A DNA stretch of 64,000 nucleotides from Halopseudomonas xiamenensis. Lineage in GTDB: Bacteria; Pseudomonadota; Gammaproteobacteria; Pseudomonadales; Pseudomonadaceae. The stretch lies in the NCBI RefSeq assembly GCF_014219065.1, contig NZ_JACLGO010000021.1, positions 1-64,000 on the forward strand, written 5' to 3'. Below the pieces are notes generated by a model, which was given only the letters and a program-made list of their open reading frames with translations, searched no databases and had not been told where the DNA came from. The position numbers and the translations under genes are program-made. Every line of letters begins with the position of its first letter. Position 1 is the first letter of the stretch. Positions 44,017 through 54,115 of the stretch are shown here, piece after piece.

Positions 44017-45264
44017 ATGTCGCGTAATATCATCGTTCTGGGCGCCGGTATGGTCGGCGTTTCCATTGCCTGGCACCTGGTGCGTCGTGGCCACACCGTG
44101 ACCCTGGTGGATCGCCGTGAACCGGGGCGCGAAACCTCGTTCGGCAATGCGGGCATCATCCAGCGCGAGGCGGTGCGCCCCTATGCCTTTCCCCGGGATG
44201 TCGGCACCCTGCTGAGGGTATTGCCTAACCGTGAGGTGGACATCCGCTACCGCCCGACCGGCATGCTGAGTGCGGCCGGCCCCTTGCTGCAATACTGGCT
44301 CAACTCGGGCGGGGAGCGCTATGCGCGCATTACCCGGGAGTGGGCCTCGCTGATCATGCGTTGCCAGAATGCGCACGGACCGATGATCGAGGCGGCCGGT
44401 GCCGAAGGCCTGGTGCGCAAGGGTGGTTGGCTTGAGCTGTACCGCACGCAGAAGGCGATGGATGAGCGGCTTGCCGAGGCCCGTGAGGACCGGCAGCGCT
44501 TCGGTGTGGAGTTCGAGGTACTCGATGCCGCGGCGTTGCAGGCCAGTGAACCGTATCTGCAGAAGAACCTGGTGGGAGCCATTCACTGGACCCAGCCGTG
44601 GATGGTGTCGGACCCGGGAGCGCTGGTGCAGGCTTATGCGCGGAACTTCGTGGAGCAGGGCGGTCGCCTGGTGCAGGCCAGCGTCGAGGGCGTAACCCGG
44701 GAAGGCAGCGGCTGGCGCGTGGCGACCAGCGAGGGAGACTTCGAGGCCGAGCAGGTGGTGGTGGCCATGGGGCCCTGGTCGGGAGACCTGCTGTCGAGCC
44801 TGGGCATCAAGGTGCCGCTGTTCGTCAAGCGCGGTTACCACATGCACTACTCGGCGGAACAGGGCGCCACGCTCAACCACTGGGTGATGGATGCCGAGAA
44901 GGGCTTTCTGCTCGAACCGATGCGCGCCGGGATTCGCCTGACTACCGGAGCGGAGCTGGCCAACCTGGACGCGCCTCCCCAGTACAGGCAGCTGGCGGCA
45001 GCCGAACGGGCGGCGCGCAAGCTGTTCCCCTTGGGCAAACGACGCGATGCCGAGCCCTGGAAGGGCGCGCGCCCCTGCATGCCCGACATGAAGCCGGTGA
45101 TAGGTCCGGCACCGGGCAAGCCGGGTTTGTGGCTGGCTTTCGGGCATGGCCACCAGGGCTTTACCCTCGGGCCGGCAACCGGTGAGCTGCTGGCGCAGAT
45201 GATGGATGGGGAGACACCGGCGATCGATATGCAGCCGTTCGCTGTGGACCGCTTTAAGCATTAG
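44017..45264 (+). CDS. FAD-dependent D-amino-acid oxidase/dehydrogenase
   Basis: A 415-residue DAO-family flavoenzyme. The dinucleotide fold opens the protein: IIVLGAGMVGVSIAWHL (GxGxxG) and the acidic end of beta-2 in TLVDRREPG. The family motif GNAGI appears in SFGNAGIIQRE. The C-terminal FAD loop GFGHGHQGFTLGPATG is complete. It is related to the DadA group, but the exact amino donor and acceptor are unknown. GGGGAG at 44004-44009 serves ATG 44017. It lies between the aadA remnant and motY. Confidence 0.85.
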   Translation: MSRNIIVLGAGMVGVSIAWHLVRRGHTVTLVDRREPGRETSFGNAGIIQREAVRPYAFPRDVGTLLRVLPNREVDIRYRPTGMLSAAGPLLQYWLNSGGERYARITREWASLIMRCQNAHGPMIEAAGAEGLVRKGGWLELYRTQKAMDERLAEAREDRQRFGVEFEVLDAAALQASEPYLQKNLVGAIHWTQPWMVSDPGALVQAYARNFVEQGGRLVQASVEGVTREGSGWRVATSEGDFEAEQVVVAMGPWSGDLLSSLGIKVPLFVKRGYHMHYSAEQGATLNHWVMDAEKGFLLEPMRAGIRLTTGAELANLDAPPQYRQLAAAERAARKLFPLGKRRDAEPWKGARPCMPDMKPVIGPAPGKPGLWLAFGHGHQGFTLGPATGELLAQMMDGETPAIDMQPFAVDRFKH

Positions 45265-45293
45265 GGGGGCAGGTGCTCGTTGTGCATCAACCT

Positions 45294-45320
45294 TAAAGTT
45301 TCCCGTCGCGCCGCCGATTC
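45294..45320 (+). promoter_or_regulatory. Sigma-28 (FliA) promoter of motY
   Basis: TAAAGTTT (45294-45301), an 11-base spacer and GCCGATTC (45313-45320) match the flagellar sigma-28 consensus TAAAGTTT-N11-GCCGATAA in 14 of 16 fixed bases. It ends 36 bases before the chosen motY start, fitting late flagellar expression. Confidence 0.82.
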
Positions 45321-45355
45321 CTTCTCCTGTAGCCCTTGATGCGGGAGAACCTTCC

Positions 45356-46207
45356 TTGCCACGCTTGCCTTTCGCCCTGTTGCTGGGTATCGCCTTGCCG
45401 GCCCAGGCCATGACCTTCCAGACGCGCATGGAGAATGTGCAGTGGGCGGTGACCGGGGATCAGTTCGAGTGCCGGCTCAGCCAGCGGGTGGAGGGCTATG
45501 GCGAGGCGATGTTCGTGCGTCGGGCAGGTGAGCGACCGGTGTTCGAGCTGTCGGCCTGGAGCAACCTGATGCGCCCCGGCGCGGCGCAGTTGTTCAACGA
45601 AGCGCCGCCGTGGCGGCCTGGCGCGCGGGCGCAGCTGCTCGGGCAGGGCACCGTGGTCGATGGACCAACGGTGCTGCGGTTGCCCTACCAGCAGGCCGGG
45701 CAGATGCTCGCGGGGCTGGCGCAGGGGTTGCACCCGACCATCCAGCGCGCCAGTGTCAGCGATGCCGGCAGCTCGGTCCGGGTGGTGGTGTCCAGTGTCG
45801 GCTACCGGCAGGCCTGGGAGGATTTCCAGGCCTGCGCCAGTGAACTGTTGCCGATGAATATCGACCAGGTCTCGCGTACCGCCGTCGGTTTTCCCAATGG
45901 TGGCTCGGAACTGGATGAGCGGGCGCGGAACATGCTCGACGTCGCGCTGGCCTATATCGAGGCCGACCCGGCCATCAGCCGCATCCAGCTGGACGGGCAT
46001 TCGGACAATGTCGGCGATCGCCTGAGCAACCGTGAACTGTCGCGTCAGCGGGTGCTATCGGTGCAGGCTTACCTGGTCGAGCGGGGCGTGGACGAGCAGC
46101 TGTTCACTACGCGTTTCCACGGTGACCGCTATCCGCTGGTGGCCAATAACACCGCTGACGGGCGGGCCAAGAACCGCCGGGTCACGCTACGCCTGGAAAA
46201 GGACTGA
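45356..46207 (+). CDS. motY: MotY, flagellar stator-associated protein
   Basis: Periplasmic protein of the T-ring that helps hold the MotAB-type stator in polar flagella. The N-terminal stator-binding region begins MTFQTRMENVQWAVTGDQFECRLSQ, and the OmpA-type peptidoglycan-binding domain ends the protein (HSDNVGDRLSNRELSRQRVLSVQAYLVERGVD, about residues 218-249). No upstream ATG fits; TTG 45356 with GGGAG nine bases before it gives a signal peptide LPRLPFALLLGIALPAQA. A sigma-28 promoter upstream supports the name. PAO1 places motY near argG and pyrC by recall. Confidence 0.9.
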   Translation: MPRLPFALLLGIALPAQAMTFQTRMENVQWAVTGDQFECRLSQRVEGYGEAMFVRRAGERPVFELSAWSNLMRPGAAQLFNEAPPWRPGARAQLLGQGTVVDGPTVLRLPYQQAGQMLAGLAQGLHPTIQRASVSDAGSSVRVVVSSVGYRQAWEDFQACASELLPMNIDQVSRTAVGFPNGGSELDERARNMLDVALAYIEADPAISRIQLDGHSDNVGDRLSNRELSRQRVLSVQAYLVERGVDEQLFTTRFHGDRYPLVANNTADGRAKNRRVTLRLEKD

Positions 46208-46331
46208 ATGCTTTCCGGCAGCCCCGAGTTTCTCCGTACGCCCCTGTAATTACTCGCCTGCCGGCGGTAGAATGGCAGCCTTTGGCTGGTGCCTTTCGCT
46301 GCGCCGGTAATCTTCATCAAGGGAGCGCGTA

Positions 46332-47549
<1,218 letters not shown>

Positions 47550-47607
47550 TACAGTGACAGGCCGTAAGCTGCAGGCTGCCGAAAAATCAGTCTTGCAGCT
47601 TGAGACT

Positions 47608-47644
47608 AAAAGCCCCGGCCCATGTCGCTGGGGCTTCGTTTTTC
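47608..47644 (+). terminator. Intrinsic terminator of argG
   Basis: AGCCCC (47611-47616) and GGGGCT (47630-47635) form the stem with a 13-base loop and the T-run TCGTTTTT follows. It lies 60 bases past the stop and before the gloA leader. Confidence 0.85.
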
Positions 47645-47664
47645 AACACCGTGAGGAATGAGAT

Positions 47665-48057
47665 ATGCGTCTTCTACATACCATGCTCCGTGTGGGCGAT
47701 CTGGAGAAATCCATCGCTTTCTATACCGAAGTGCTGGGCATGACCCTGTTGCGCCGCAAGGACTATCCGGATGGGCGCTTTACCCTGGCCTTCGTCGGTT
47801 ATGGCAACGAGGCGGAAAACTCGGTGCTGGAACTGACCCATAACTGGGATACGCCCAGCTACGACCTGGGCAACGGCTATGGCCATATCGCCATCGAGGT
47901 CAACGACGTCTACAAGGCCTGCGAACAGATCAAGGCCAGCGGCGGCAAGGTAGTGCGTGAAGCCGGGCCGATGATGCACGGCTCCAGCATCCTGGCCTTC
48001 GTCGAGGACCCGGATGGCTACAAGATCGAGTTGCTGTCGCCCAGCCGGGGGGATTGA
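47665..48057 (+). CDS. gloA: Lactoylglutathione lyase (glyoxalase I)
   Basis: Converts the hemithioacetal of methylglyoxal and glutathione to S-lactoylglutathione. At 130 residues it is the short bacterial, Ni2+-dependent form. The four metal ligands H5, E56, H74 and E122 fall at the same numbers as in E. coli GloA (HTMLRV, LELTHN, GHIAIEV and YKIELL). It lies directly after argG with its own leader, the order argG-gloA recalled from PAO1. Repeats lie beyond the stop. Confidence 0.95.
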   Translation: MRLLHTMLRVGDLEKSIAFYTEVLGMTLLRRKDYPDGRFTLAFVGYGNEAENSVLELTHNWDTPSYDLGNGYGHIAIEVNDVYKACEQIKASGGKVVREAGPMMHGSSILAFVEDPDGYKIELLSPSRGD

Positions 48058-48062
48058 TATCG

Positions 48063-48091
48063 GGGGCGTAGCGCGCCTGCGCTACGCCTGC
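48063..48091. repeat. GTAGCGC palindrome copy 3 in a direct repeat
   Basis: First of two copies between the convergent gloA and dgt genes. Together with about 60 bases of following sequence (to about 48148, ending in GGGGCTCGCCAACCCCAGG) it is repeated at 48192-48272 with few changes. Confidence 0.8.
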
Positions 48092-48191
48092 GGTCTTGCT
48101 GCCGCTGCTGGATTGTCGGCGAGCAGGGGCTCGCCAACCCCAGGCAGCCCCGTCATTACGGCCCGAGGCTTGGGCGGTTTGGCACTGCCCC

Positions 48192-48220
48192 GGGGTGTAG
48201 CGCGCCTGCGCTACGCCTGC
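48192..48220. repeat. GTAGCGC palindrome copy 4 in a direct repeat
   Basis: Second copy, 129 bases downstream of the first, with the flanking GATTGTCGGCGAGC and GGGGCTCGCCAACCCC segment also repeated. The pair is a partial tandem duplication of a REP-like element. Confidence 0.8.
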
Positions 48221-48287
48221 GGCTTTGCCGCCACTGCCGGATTGTCGGCGAGCGGGGGCTCGCCAACCCCAGGGGGCGGCCATACAC

Positions 48288-49616
48288 TCAGGCCGGATTG
48301 ATCCCGCGAATCCTGGTCGCCATATCCGCCGCATACAGGTCGGTCATGCCGGCGATGAAATCGATCACCCGCATATAGCTCGAATAAAGATCCCAATCCT
48401 CGCGCGGGGCGTTGTTGCCCAGCAGGTCGAGGATGCGCCGGTGCTTGAAGCTCAGCGCCTGCCCGCTCTGCTGCTCGTTGACCGCACCGCAGAAGGCTTC
48501 CAGCAGGGTTTCCAGGGTGCTGTAGGCGCCGATTTCATGCAGGGTCTTGCGCTTGTCCTGGAAGATGCGCTCGCGGGCGATGCTCTTGGCTTCCAGTACG
48601 CAGCGCTGCGCAGCCGTGGGCATGTGGCTGACCAGATCGCCCGGCAGGGTGCCGGCCAGCAGCGCCGGTTGCTGGGCGATGAACGCCTCGGCGGCGGCAT
48701 TGACCAGGTGCTCGATGGCCTTGCCGCGCAGGATCGCAAGCTTGCGCCGGGTGGAGTCCCGCGGGCCCAGCTGACGGTAGGTTTCCGGCAGGTCGTCACC
48801 GACCAGATCCAGCAGCAGGCGTTCGACCTCGCTGTAGTTGAGCAGCTCCATTTCCAGGCCATCTTCCAGGTCGATCAGTGCATAGCAGATATCGTCCGCC
48901 GCCTCGACCAGATAGACCAGCGGGCTGCGCGCCCAGCACTGGTCGCTGTGCTTGGGCAGGCCGAGCTTGTCGGTGATCTGCAGCAGCAGCGGGTATTCTG
49001 CCTGGTAACAGCCGAACTTGTGTTTCTTGTAGCCGATGCTGTCGGCGTGCTGCGCGGTCCAGGGGTACTTGAGATAGGCGCCGAGGGTGGCATAGGTCAG
49101 GCGCATGCCGCCATCGAACTGGTGGTACTCCAGCTCGGTAAGTACGCGAAAGCCCTGGGCATTGCCCTCGAAGTTGAGGAAATCCTGGCGCTGGGCCTCG
49201 TTCATGTCCCGCAGCCAGCCCTGGGCATCGACCTTGTGGAACCAGTGGCGGATGGCATCTTCGCCGGAATGACCATAGGGAGGGTTGCCGATGTCATGGG
49301 CCAGGCAGGCAGCCTGTACTATCACCCCCAGGTCGGCCGGTTCGCACCAGGCCGGCAACACACCACGCAGCATCTCGCCGACGCGCATGCCCAGCGAGCG
49401 CCCGACGCAGCCAACCTCCAGGCTGTGGGTCAGGCGGGTATGGATATGGTCGTTGCTGGATACCGGATGTACCTGGGTCTTCTTGCCCAGCCGGCGGAAG
49501 GCGCCGGAGAAAATCACCCGGTCGTGATCCTTGTGAAAGGGTGTGCGTCCCAGCTCCTCGGTGCTGGCGACGGGTTTGCCGAGTCGTTCGCGGCAGAGCA
49601 GTGTTTCCCAATCCAT
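48288..49616 (-). CDS. Deoxyguanosinetriphosphate triphosphohydrolase-like protein
   Basis: A 442-residue HD-domain enzyme of the dGTPase family, which hydrolyses dNTPs to nucleoside and triphosphate. The HD motif is present as THSLEVG and [20 protein letters not shown] (H and D ligands), with [12 protein letters not shown] near residue 41. The length fits the shorter, broader-specificity dGTPase-like class rather than E. coli Dgt. GGAGG lies just before ATG 49616. It diverges from a glutaredoxin-like gene across 115 bases. Substrate range is not known. Confidence 0.87.
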   Translation of the reverse strand: MDWETLLCRERLGKPVASTEELGRTPFHKDHDRVIFSGAFRRLGKKTQVHPVSSNDHIHTRLTHSLEVGCVGRSLGMRVGEMLRGVLPAWCEPADLGVIVQAACLAHDIGNPPYGHSGEDAIRHWFHKVDAQGWLRDMNEAQRQDFLNFEGNAQGFRVLTELEYHQFDGGMRLTYATLGAYLKYPWTAQHADSIGYKKHKFGCYQAEYPLLLQITDKLGLPKHSDQCWARSPLVYLVEAADDICYALIDLEDGLEMELLNYSEVERLLLDLVGDDLPETYRQLGPRDSTRRKLAILRGKAIEHLVNAAAEAFIAQQPALLAGTLPGDLVSHMPTAAQRCVLEAKSIARERIFQDKRKTLHEIGAYSTLETLLEAFCGAVNEQQSGQALSFKHRRILDLLGNNAPREDWDLYSSYMRVIDFIAGMTDLYAADMATRIRGINPA

Positions 49617-49731
49617 GATGTCCTCCGATCAGATCATCCGAGTATGTGGCAATGCCGCCGGGCTGCCAAGGGTGCTCCGGGGTCTGTTCCGGGGTAGAAT
49701 GGCCGCTGTCCCGCCCCACCTCGGAATCCGC

Positions 49732-49995
49732 ATGAGCGCTGCATTGACCCTGACCCTGTTCGGTACCACCGCCTGCCACCTGTGCGAGGAGTGCCTGATG
49801 CTGACCCAGCCGCTGCAAGGCAATGGCATTCAGCTGCGCCAGGTGGATATTGTCGAGGAGCCCGATCTGCTGGAGCGCTACCAGCTGCGTATCCCGGTGC
49901 TGCGCCGGGATGATACCGGTGCGGAGCTGGACTGGCCGTTCAGCCTTGGCCAGTTGCTCGACTGGCTGGGCGATGCGGTAGGCGAGGGCAACTGA
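49732..49995 (+). CDS. Glutaredoxin-like protein (DUF836)
   Basis: An 87-residue thioredoxin-fold protein. The putative redox site is CHLCEEC at about residues 16-22 in [18 protein letters not shown], followed by the cis-proline region LRIPVLRRD and a short C-terminal helix ([12 protein letters not shown]). Such small proteins lack glutathione-binding residues of true glutaredoxins. ATG 49732 is chosen because the longer frame reaches into the promoter region of dgt. A YcgN-type gene follows 2 bases later, so the two are one unit. Confidence 0.8.
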   Translation: MSAALTLTLFGTTACHLCEECLMLTQPLQGNGIQLRQVDIVEEPDLLERYQLRIPVLRRDDTGAELDWPFSLGQLLDWLGDAVGEGN

Positions 49996-49997
49996 CC

Positions 49998-50447
49998 ATG
50001 GCACAGATCGTCAGTGCGTTCTGGAAGCGCAAGACCCTGGAGCAGATGGACCGTCAGGAATGGGAGTCGCTGTGCGACGGCTGCGGCCTGTGCTGCCTGC
50101 AGAAGCTCGAGGACGAAGACGATGCCAGCGCCATCTACTACACGCGGGTGGCCTGCAAGCTGCTGGACCTGAATACCTGCCGGTGCAGCGACTATGCCAA
50201 TCGACGCAGGCATGTGCCGGACTGCGTACAACTGACCCCGGCGATGGCCGAGGAGTTCGCCTGGCTGCCACCGACCTGCGCCTATCGCCTGGTGGCCGAG
50301 GGCGAAGACCTGCCGCCGTGGCATCACCTGGTCTGTGGTGATCCGCAGGCGGTGCACAAGGTGGGCATTTCCCAGGCCGGGCGCATGCTGGCCGAGGACA
50401 GTGTGGCGAACGAGGACTGGGAAGAGCACATCATTTTTCGGGTGTGA
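49998..50447 (+). CDS. YcgN family cysteine-cluster protein (UPF0260)
   Basis: A 149-residue cytosolic protein with conserved cysteines: [17 protein letters not shown] (about residues 25-41), then [20 protein letters not shown] (about residues 51-70), and later PTCAYRL. This pattern suggests binding of zinc or an iron-sulfur cluster; family function is unproven. The pairing with a thiol-redox protein two bases upstream hints at a shared redox or metal role. Repeats and convergent mlaA lie beyond. Confidence 0.88.
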   Translation: MAQIVSAFWKRKTLEQMDRQEWESLCDGCGLCCLQKLEDEDDASAIYYTRVACKLLDLNTCRCSDYANRRRHVPDCVQLTPAMAEEFAWLPPTCAYRLVAEGEDLPPWHHLVCGDPQAVHKVGISQAGRMLAEDSVANEDWEEHIIFRV

Positions 50448-50726
50448 TGGTGGTGGCTGGGCGAAGCGCTGCTTCGCTCCCCCTCTCCCCAGCCCCGCTC
50501 CGCGCCCCGGCCCTTCGCAGAGCTCAGGGCGTTCAGGCGGGCGAAGCATGCTTCGCTAATTCCGCCTTCACCCCGCGAGGGGAGAGGGAGCCTGTCCGTG
50601 CTGTCTGAATGTTTTGAGTGCGCTTGATATAACCATTGCGGCAGGATAATCACATTCTCTCAGCCAGCACAAACGAGCCCCCTCTCCCCTCGCGGGAGAG
50701 GGCTGGGGAGAGGGGGAAAGCCCCCC
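50448..50726. repeat. GC-rich inverted repeat element (pair B)
   Basis: Between convergent genes lie a left arm starting CCCCCTCTCCCCAGCCC at 50479, an inserted stretch, a second part CCGCGAGGGGAGAGGGAG near 50574, and the right arm at 50678-50720. The right arm is the mirror of the CCCTCTCCCC family seen at 33787-34089 and 59473-59692. Two short repeats of GGGCGAAGC and its relatives flank the insertion. No gene was seen. Confidence 0.8.
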
Positions 50727-51500
50727 TCACTGCCGAATCTGCAACTCCCGCAACTTGATATACAGATAGCGAATCTGGTCATACTCGAACGGGCTGTCCA
50801 GCGAGCCATAGCGGAAGCCGTTGATATAGCGCAGGTTGATGGCATACAGGCCGTAGGCCCAGGGGTTGTCGTTCATGTAGTGGCGGTTGTCGAGGAACGC
50901 CGCGGTGTCCTCTATCGACCAGTCCACCGCCTTGCCCGTGGTGTCGCGCAGGGTCGAGGGGCCGAGTAGCGGCAATACCAGGTAGGGCCCGGTGGGTACG
51001 CCGTAGTAGCCCAGGGTCTGGCCGAAATCCTCCGGCTCCTGGGGCAGGCCCATGGCCTTGGCCACATCGAACAGCCCGAGTACCCCGAGGGTGCTGTTGA
51101 ACAGCAGTCGCGCCGTGGTGCGCGCGCCTTTCTGGAACTTGCCCTGGGCCAGGCTGTTGGCCAGGTTGGGTACGTCCGCCAGGTTGGCGAAGACATTGGA
51201 TACGCCAGTGCGTACGAAGCGCGGGGTGACCATCTGGTAGGTATTGACCACCGGCAGGTAGACATAGTCGTCGAACTGGCCGTTGAAGCGGTAGACCCGC
51301 CGGTTGAAGCCCTCGATCGGATCATGCACCTTGAGTGCTTCGAGACTGGAACGCTCGAACTGATAGTTGCTGCCCTCGGTATCGATGGTCAGCTCCAGCA
51401 GTGGGTCATGGTATGCGGGTATGCCGTCGGCACCCTGGGCCGCCAGGCTGGTCAGCAGCACACAGCCGGCCAGCAGCCGGGTTATGGGCAGTTTAGTCAT
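50727..51500 (-). CDS. MlaA/VacJ family protein (copy 2)
   Basis: A 257-residue MlaA homologue. The family block is HDPIEGFNRRVYRFNGQFDDYVYLPV (about residues 59-84), followed by GVSNVFANLADVPNLANSLAQGKF and the conserved GPYLVLPLLGPSTLRD. It is longer than copy 1 (23085) and diverges in the N-terminal linker. The signal region contains C13 in LLAGCVLLTSLAA, but the hydrophobic core continues past it, so a classical lipobox is doubtful. Its start overlaps the end of an exported hydrolase gene by 8 bases. Confidence 0.87.
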   Translation of the reverse strand: MTKLPITRLLAGCVLLTSLAAQGADGIPAYHDPLLELTIDTEGSNYQFERSSLEALKVHDPIEGFNRRVYRFNGQFDDYVYLPVVNTYQMVTPRFVRTGVSNVFANLADVPNLANSLAQGKFQKGARTTARLLFNSTLGVLGLFDVAKAMGLPQEPEDFGQTLGYYGVPTGPYLVLPLLGPSTLRDTTGKAVDWSIEDTAAFLDNRHYMNDNPWAYGLYAINLRYINGFRYGSLDSPFEYDQIRYLYIKLRELQIRQ

Positions 51501-52791
51501 GGCTGTCGCCCTCCATGAATTGCAGCATGGTCGCTACCACGTCACGGTGCTGCAGGTTGCCGCCATGGCCGCCATGGGGATAGATCAGTGCGCGCTCACC
51601 GAAGGTCTCGGCGATGAAGCGATAGTTGTCCGCGCTGAGAATGAAGTCGTCGGCATTGGTCAGCGCGGCGATATGCGGGTTGTCGCGCAGGAACGAGGTG
51701 ATGCTGTACAGGCTGGTGTCCCAGGCCATGTCATCGATGGTCTTGCCCTGGTTGGCATCGGTCCAGACCGGCCACAGCTGGGTCTCCAGATAGCAACTGA
51801 AATCGCAGAACAGCGCGCGGCGCAGGTAGGGGGTCAGTGAGGTGCTGACCTTGAGCGTTTCGTCGGCCGGCGCATAGCGACCGCCCTCGGTGATCAGGTC
51901 GGCCATGAAGTTCAGGTCGGCGGCGGCGAAGCGGAACACCGCGCCGATCAGCATGGCCAGTTCGGCATCGGTCAGGGCGCTGTCGGAACTCTGGATGCCA
52001 TGGAACAGGCCGCTTTCGATATCGGTACCGCCGCTTTCGGCGAAATAGCGCGCCAACTTCTCGAATATATGCTCATAGAAGCTCTCGCCGCTGCTGACTC
52101 CGTCGAGCTGGGTGCGAGCCAGGGCGTCCAGGCGCTGGATGGAGGCATACAGGTCCACCGGTGGGTTGAGCAGCAGGGTGCGGGTGAAGTCGAACTGCTG
52201 CAGGCTCTGGTCCAGATGGGCAACGAAGGCAGCATTCAGCGCGCCGAGGCTGAAGCCGGCCAGGCGATATTCGGTGATCTGCAGCTTCTTGCGCTTGCGC
52301 GCATGCTCGGCGGCCAGGGACATGGCACTGTGCAGGTCGCGGGCATCGCTCAGCCCCAGGCCCGGCAGGCCACTGCGTGAGGCCGCGGCGATGAAGTCAT
52401 GGTTGGTCGGCGAGGACAGTACGATGACGTGCATGCCGGCCTGCCAGAACACCCGCTTGAGGTAGTCGAGCCGCGGACTGCTGTAGCCCGATCCGGTGCC
52501 GGCGATGAGAAATACCAGCGGTGCCGGCTCGTTGTGCCAGGCTAGGCGATAGTGCAAATCGCGGTAGCGTGACAGTGCCGGCGGCAGATGGCGCTCGGGC
52601 AGTACGGTGACCGAGAGGTCGGTCTGCCGCACATCGGTTTCCGCAGGTACCGGGGCAACCAGCTGCGGCGGCGTGCCGACGATGGTCGCCAGGAACGGAT
52701 TGGTTATCGGGTAAGGGGTCTCATCCGCCTGGGCAACATGGCTTGCCAATGCCGCCAGACTGATGCAGAGATATCGGAGGTATCGGTTCAT
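51493..52791 (-). CDS. Exported alpha/beta hydrolase-like protein
   Basis: A 432-residue periplasmic protein with signal MNRYLRYLCISLAALASHVAQA. An alpha/beta hydrolase core is indicated by LVFLIAGTGSGYSSP and the nucleophile elbow AGFSLGALNAAFV (S181); candidate aspartate and histidine lie in NADDFILSADNYRF and YPHGGHGGNL near the C-terminus. It is often annotated only as a hypothetical or as a kinase in related genomes, for which I see no kinase motif. The MlaA paralogue gene overlaps it by 8 bases, pointing to lipid or phospholipid handling, which is inference. Confidence 0.68.
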   Translation of the reverse strand: MNRYLRYLCISLAALASHVAQADETPYPITNPFLATIVGTPPQLVAPVPAETDVRQTDLSVTVLPERHLPPALSRYRDLHYRLAWHNEPAPLVFLIAGTGSGYSSPRLDYLKRVFWQAGMHVIVLSSPTNHDFIAAASRSGLPGLGLSDARDLHSAMSLAAEHARKRKKLQITEYRLAGFSLGALNAAFVAHLDQSLQQFDFTRTLLLNPPVDLYASIQRLDALARTQLDGVSSGESFYEHIFEKLARYFAESGGTDIESGLFHGIQSSDSALTDAELAMLIGAVFRFAAADLNFMADLITEGGRYAPADETLKVSTSLTPYLRRALFCDFSCYLETQLWPVWTDANQGKTIDDMAWDTSLYSITSFLRDNPHIAALTNADDFILSADNYRFIAETFGERALIYPHGGHGGNLQHRDVVATMLQFMEGDSHD

Positions 52792-52857
52792 GAGCTTTCC
52801 CGGTTGGCTTCATGAACTATACCCGAAATACTATGGATAGTTCCTTACAGGCGCGGT

Positions 52858-53076
52858 TCAGGCGCGGAACACCGGCGGCAGGTTGAGACCGGCCTGCAGA
52901 CTGCGCCGTTGCTCCAGGCGTTTCCAGACCTTTTCATGAAAGTGGAAGGCTACGGTGTTGAGCGCTGGTTCGACCAGCGCGACGGCGCCGCCGAGCAACA
53001 GGCTGCCGGTCATGGCGTACACCACGCCGAAGGCGATGGTGAAATGCATGGCGGCAAAAGTGAAGGTCTTGGTCAT
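52858..53076 (-). CDS. DUF2061 small membrane protein
   Basis: A 72-residue membrane protein of the DUF2061 type. Start ATG 53076 has GAGGT upstream; the longer frame to 53094 is less likely. A hydrophobic helix AAMHFTIAFGVVYAMTGSLLLGGAVALVEPALN covers most of residues 8-40, then HFHEKVWKRLEQR. The HxxH-like motif is typical of the family, whose role is unknown. It is alone between the hydrolase and the PA3496-like gene. Confidence 0.75.
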   Translation of the reverse strand: MTKTFTFAAMHFTIAFGVVYAMTGSLLLGGAVALVEPALNTVAFHFHEKVWKRLEQRRSLQAGLNLPPVFRA

Positions 53077-53187
53077 GGCGCACCTCGTTAGCAATAATGG
53101 GAGTCATTCCCGTTTGAATGCTATCTTAAGTGCGCCGCTTGCAGGGTCGAAACAGTCTTTGCCAATCGTGCTGATTGGCGTGTTCAA

Positions 53188-53370
53188 TCAGAGGTCGAAG
53201 TCGTAGTCGGACAGTTCTTTCTGCAGCCGACGTTCTTCCAGGTAGTCGTCGATCTGCCGGCGCCTGGTCAGGTTGGATTTGCTGTTCAGCGCCTCGGTCT
53301 CGGCGCTGTCGTCATCGTCCACAACGAAGTCGTCTTCATCCAGTTCGATATCGGTTTTTGCTTTGGCCAT
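53188..53370 (-). CDS. PA3496-type putative envelope integrity protein
   Basis: A 60-residue acidic protein whose sequence (MAKAKTDIELDEDDFVVDDD, then NLTRRRQIDDYLEERRLQKELSDYDFDL) matches the small PA3496 family of pseudomonads. The charged helical C-terminus and acidic N-terminus suggest a soluble binding protein rather than a membrane one. In PAO1 it lies beside nth and the rsx genes, as it does here. A role in the envelope is only a name-based claim. Confidence 0.8.
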   Translation of the reverse strand: MAKAKTDIELDEDDFVVDDDDSAETEALNSKSNLTRRRQIDDYLEERRLQKELSDYDFDL

Positions 53371-53477
53371 AACTCCACTCCGCTATTGAAGGTTGCCATT
53401 TGCGCACCTTATAGCGGGAGTCGAGGGGAAGCGGAAATAGAATTTTTTTATGGATGGATGGCATTTTGCTGATGATG

Positions 53478-54113
53478 TCAATCCGATGTCTTGTGCCGGT
53501 ATTCACACAGGTCTTCGATCCGGCAGCTGCCGCACTGTGGGGTTCTCGCCTTGCACACATAGCGGCCATGCAGAATCAGCCAGTGGTGGGCATCGACCAG
53601 GAACTCCCTGGGCACGTGGCGCATCAGTTTCTTCTCCACTTCCAGCACATTCTTGCCCGGGGCGATGCCGGTGCGGTTGCTGACCCTGAAGATATGCGTA
53701 TCCACCGCCATCACCGCATGGCCGAAGGCGGTGTTGAGCACCACGTTGGCGGTCTTGCGGCCGACGCCCGGCAGCGCTTCGAGTGCGGCGCGGTCATCCG
53801 GCACCTGGCTGCCGTGCTGTTCGACCAGGATGCGGCAGGTCTCGATGACGTTCTTCGCCTTGCTGTTGTACAGGCCGATGGTCTTGATGTACTCCGACAG
53901 CCCCTCCACGCCCAGGGCGTGGATCGCCTCGGGGGTGTTGGCTACTGGAAACAGCCTGGCGGTCGCCTTGTTGACGCCGACATCCGTGGCCTGGGCCGAG
54001 AGGATGACGGCGATCAGCAGCTCGAAGGGCGAGTCGAAGTTCAGTTCGGTGGTCGGGTGCGGATTGTCCTCACGCAGCCGACGGAAGATTTCATAACGCT
54101 TTTCTTTGTTCAT
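53478..54113 (-). CDS. nth: Endonuclease III
   Basis: Base-excision repair glycosylase/AP lyase for oxidised pyrimidines. The 211 residues equal the E. coli enzyme. The helix-hairpin-helix LPGVGRKTANVVL contains catalytic lysine K120, and the catalytic aspartate is D138 in VDTHIFRV. The [4Fe-4S] cluster cysteines lie at the C-terminus in CKARTPQCGSCRIEDLC. It starts 2 bases past rsxE and is the last gene of that operon. ATG 54113 is used; frames reaching further upstream belong to rsxE sequence. Confidence 0.97.
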   Translation of the reverse strand: MNKEKRYEIFRRLREDNPHPTTELNFDSPFELLIAVILSAQATDVGVNKATARLFPVANTPEAIHALGVEGLSEYIKTIGLYNSKAKNVIETCRILVEQHGSQVPDDRAALEALPGVGRKTANVVLNTAFGHAVMAVDTHIFRVSNRTGIAPGKNVLEVEKKLMRHVPREFLVDAHHWLILHGRYVCKARTPQCGSCRIEDLCEYRHKTSD

Positions 54114-54115
54114 CG

